A stretch of 64,000 nucleotides of DNA from Rutidosis leptorrhynchoides. Lineage: Eukaryota > Streptophyta > Magnoliopsida > Asterales > Asteraceae. Of this stretch, positions 61,354 to 64,000 are shown piece after piece. Numbering within the stretch: the first letter of the stretch is position 1; every line of letters starts with the position of its first letter. The notes below the pieces were generated by a model. The model had not been told where the DNA came from. It ran no database searches and worked only from the letters and a program-made list of their open reading frames with translations. Position numbers and translations under genes: made by a program. The stretch is taken from the NCBI RefSeq assembly GCF_046630445.1, contig NC_092341.1, positions 31,014,001 to 31,078,000 of the forward strand, written 5' to 3'.

Positions 61354-61452
61354 TTTGTGTTTTTATACTGTAAAATAGACAAGAGTTAGATTCATAAAAA
61401 AAAAAAATACTTATTAATACAAGCAATTTTTACATATATCATAAAGCATAAG
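61354..61452. other. Spacer between F-box start and LTR
   Basis: 99 AT-rich bases with an A12 run. No primer-binding site for an LTR element in either orientation and no TATA box that I can defend. Confidence 0.5.
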
Positions 61453-64000
61453 TGTAGTGACCCGAACTTTTCCATGTTTATATATATTAATTGAGATTGA
61501 TATTTACATGATTAAATGTTTCCAACATGTTAAGCAATCAAACTTGTTAAGACTTGATTAATTGAAATATGTTTCATATAGACAATTGACCACCCAAGTT
61601 GATCGGTGATTCACGAACGTTAAAACTTGTAAAAACTATATGATGACATATATATGGATATATATATATATATATATATATAGTTAGCATGATACTATGA
61701 TAAGAAAACATATCATAAAGTATATTAACAATGAACTACATATGTAAAAACAAGACTACTAACTTAATGATTTTTAAACGAGACATATATGTAACGATTA
61801 TCGTTGTAAAGACATTTAATGTATATATATCATATTAAGAGATATTCATACATGATAATATCATGATAATATAATAATTTAAAATCTCATTTGATATTAT
61901 AAACATTGGGTTAACAACATTTAACAAGATCGTTAACCTAAAGGTTTCAAAACAACACTTACATGTAACGACTAACGATGACTTAACGACTCAGTTAAAA
62001 TGTATATACATGTAGTGTTTTAATATGTATTTATACACTTTTGAAAGACTTCAATACACTTATCAAAATACTTCTACTTAACAAAAATGCTTACAATTAC
62101 ATCCTCGTTCAGTTTCATCAACAATTCTACTCGTATGCACCCGTATTCGTACTCGTACAAAACACAGCTTTTAGATGTATGTACTATTGGTATATACACT
62201 CCAATGATCAGCTCTTAGCAGCCCATGTGAGTCACCTAACACATGTGGGAACCATCATTTGGCAACTAGCATGAAATATCTCATAAAATTACAAAAATAT
62301 GAGTAATCATTCATGACTTATTTACATGAAAACAAAATTACATATCCTTTATATCTAATCCATACATCAACGACCAAAAACACCTACAAACACTTTCATT
62401 CTTCAATTTTCTTCATCTAATTGATCTCTCTCAAGTTCTATCTTCAAGTTCTAAGTGTTCTTCATAAATTCCAAAAGTTCTAGTTTCATAAAATCAAGAA
62501 TACTTTCAAGTTTGCTAGCTCACTTCCAATCTTGTAAGGTGATCATCCAACCTCAAGAAATCTTTGTTTCTTACAGTAGGTTATCATTCTAATACAAGGT
62601 AATAATCATATTCAAACTTTGGTTCAATTTCTATAACTATAACAATCTTATTTCAAGTGATGATCTTACTTGAACTTGTTTTCGTGTCATGATTCTGCTT
62701 CAAGAACTTCGAGCCATCCAAGGATCCATTGAAGCTAGATCCATTTTTCTCTTTTCCAGTAGGTTTATCCAAGGAACTTAAGGTAGTAATGATGTTCATA
62801 ACATCATTCGATTCATACATATAAAGCTATCTTATTCGAAGTTTTAAACTTGTAATCACTAGAACATAGTTTAGTTAATTCTAAACTTGTTCGCAAACAA
62901 AAGTTAATCCTTCTAACTTGACTTTTAAAATCAACTAAACACATGTTCTATATCTATATGATATTCTAACTTAATGATTTAAAACCTGGAAACACGAAAA
63001 ACACCGTAAAACCGGATTTACGCCGTCGTAGTAACACCGCGGGCTGTTTTGGGTTAGTTAATTAAAAACTATGATAAACTTTGATTTAAAAGTTGTTATT
63101 CTGAGAAAATGATTTTTATTATGAACATGAAACTATATCCAAAAATTATGGTTAAACTCAAAGTGGAAGTATGTTTTCTAAAATGGTCATCTAGACGTCG
63201 TTCTTTCGACTGAAATGACTACCTTTACAAAAACGACTTGTAACTTATTTTTCTGACTATAAACCTATACTTTTATGGTTAGATTCATAAAATAGAGTTC
63301 AATATGAAACCATAGCAATTTGATTCACTCAAAATGGATTTAAAATGAAGAAGTTATGGGTAAAACAAGATTGGATAATTTTTCTCATTTTAGCTACGTG
63401 AAAATTGGTAACAAATCTATTCCAACCATAACTTAATCAACTTGTATTGTATATTATGTAATCTTGAGATACCATAGACACGTATACAATGTTTCGACCT
63501 ATCATGTCGACACATCTATATATATTTCGGAACAACCATAGACACTCTATATGTGAATGTTGGAGTTAGCTATACAGGGTTGAGGTTGATTCCAAAATAT
63601 ATATAGTTTGAGTTGTGATCAATACTGAGATACATATACACTGGGTCGTGGATTGATTCAAGATAATATTTATCGATTTATTTCTGTACATCTAACTGTG
63701 GACAACTAGTTATAGGTTACTAACGAGGACAGCTGACTTAATAAACTTAAAACATCAAAATATATTAAAAGTGTTGTAAATATATTTTGAACATACTTTA
63801 ATATATATGTATATATTGTTATAGGTTCGTGAATCAACAGTGGCCAAGTCTTACTTCCCGACGAAGTAAAAATCTGTGAAAGTGAGTTATAGTCCCACTT
63901 TTAAAATCTAATATTTTTGGGATGAGAATACATGCAGGTTTTATAAATGATTTACAAAGTAGACACAAGTACGTGAAACTACATTCTATGGTTGAATTAT
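61453..64000 (+). mobile_element. Second chromovirus LTR, inverted relative to the first
   Basis: It begins TGTAGTGACCCGAACTTTTCC and is the reverse complement of the left LTR: 61453 pairs with 55711 and 64000 with about 52988. By eye the two differ by several percent plus indels. About 0.7-0.9 kb of it should continue past the window end. It is either the LTR of a separate plus-strand element or an inverted end of the same composite. Confidence 0.8.

Overview
The window is nuclear DNA from a flowering plant, most likely a eudicot. Asteraceae is my best guess, from the chromovirus style, the At2g35280-type F-box gene and the Au-like SINE, but this is inference. It is AT-rich and gene-poor. 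I see no rRNA, tRNA, CRISPR array or prokaryotic feature. It is best read as a tandem F-box/LRR gene cluster that has been cut up by several generations of transposable elements.

Host genes: two nearly identical intact F-box/LRR genes lie on the minus strand (1892-3460 and 34095-35663), each with a predicted intron in its 5' leader. Five broken paralogues follow the same strand (12720-13490, 19527-20340, 24313-25327, 43155-44108, 48636-50303), and an orphan copy of the leader/promoter lies at 5762-6370. A different, intact F-box gene (At2g35280-like, with a Sel1-like motif) lies at 60670-61353 inside a retrotransposon composite. The two intact genes belong to a recent duplication (1-3290 against 32206-35495) whose high identity stops abruptly inside the coding region.

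Mobile elements, left to right: a Helitron tail (to 1471, copied at 33675); a Mutator-type element with 9-bp target duplications (4500-5112); a GC-rich degenerate repeat array (6371-7440); a hAT MITE, a foldback hairpin and another Helitron tail (7921-8869); an old Ty1/copia fossil (8874 to about 11500); fragments of captured exons (11540-12665); a chromovirus LTR piece joined to a 5'-truncated copia with a long open frame (13491-19526); an Au-like SINE composite and a LINE-like insertion, each with target duplications (20804-22212); a TRIM (22564-23971); a complete copia (26576-31450); a Helitron that carries pieces of a cyclophilin gene and of RPS26 (about 36510-40113); a long-armed Mutator-type palindrome (41585-42967); a Transposase_28 gypsy-type unit (45300-47500); a solo LTR (49658-49996); and a copia (50304-52271) interrupted by a Tekay-like chromovirus composite (52272 to beyond 64000). 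The terminal repeats of that composite are inverted relative to each other.

The most unusual structures are the inverted-LTR chromovirus composite with an intact F-box gene between gag and an LTR, the two-gene Helitron, and the sharing of a SINE-composite head with the arms of the Mutator palindrome. All boundaries were read by eye, and percent identities are estimates from visual alignment.
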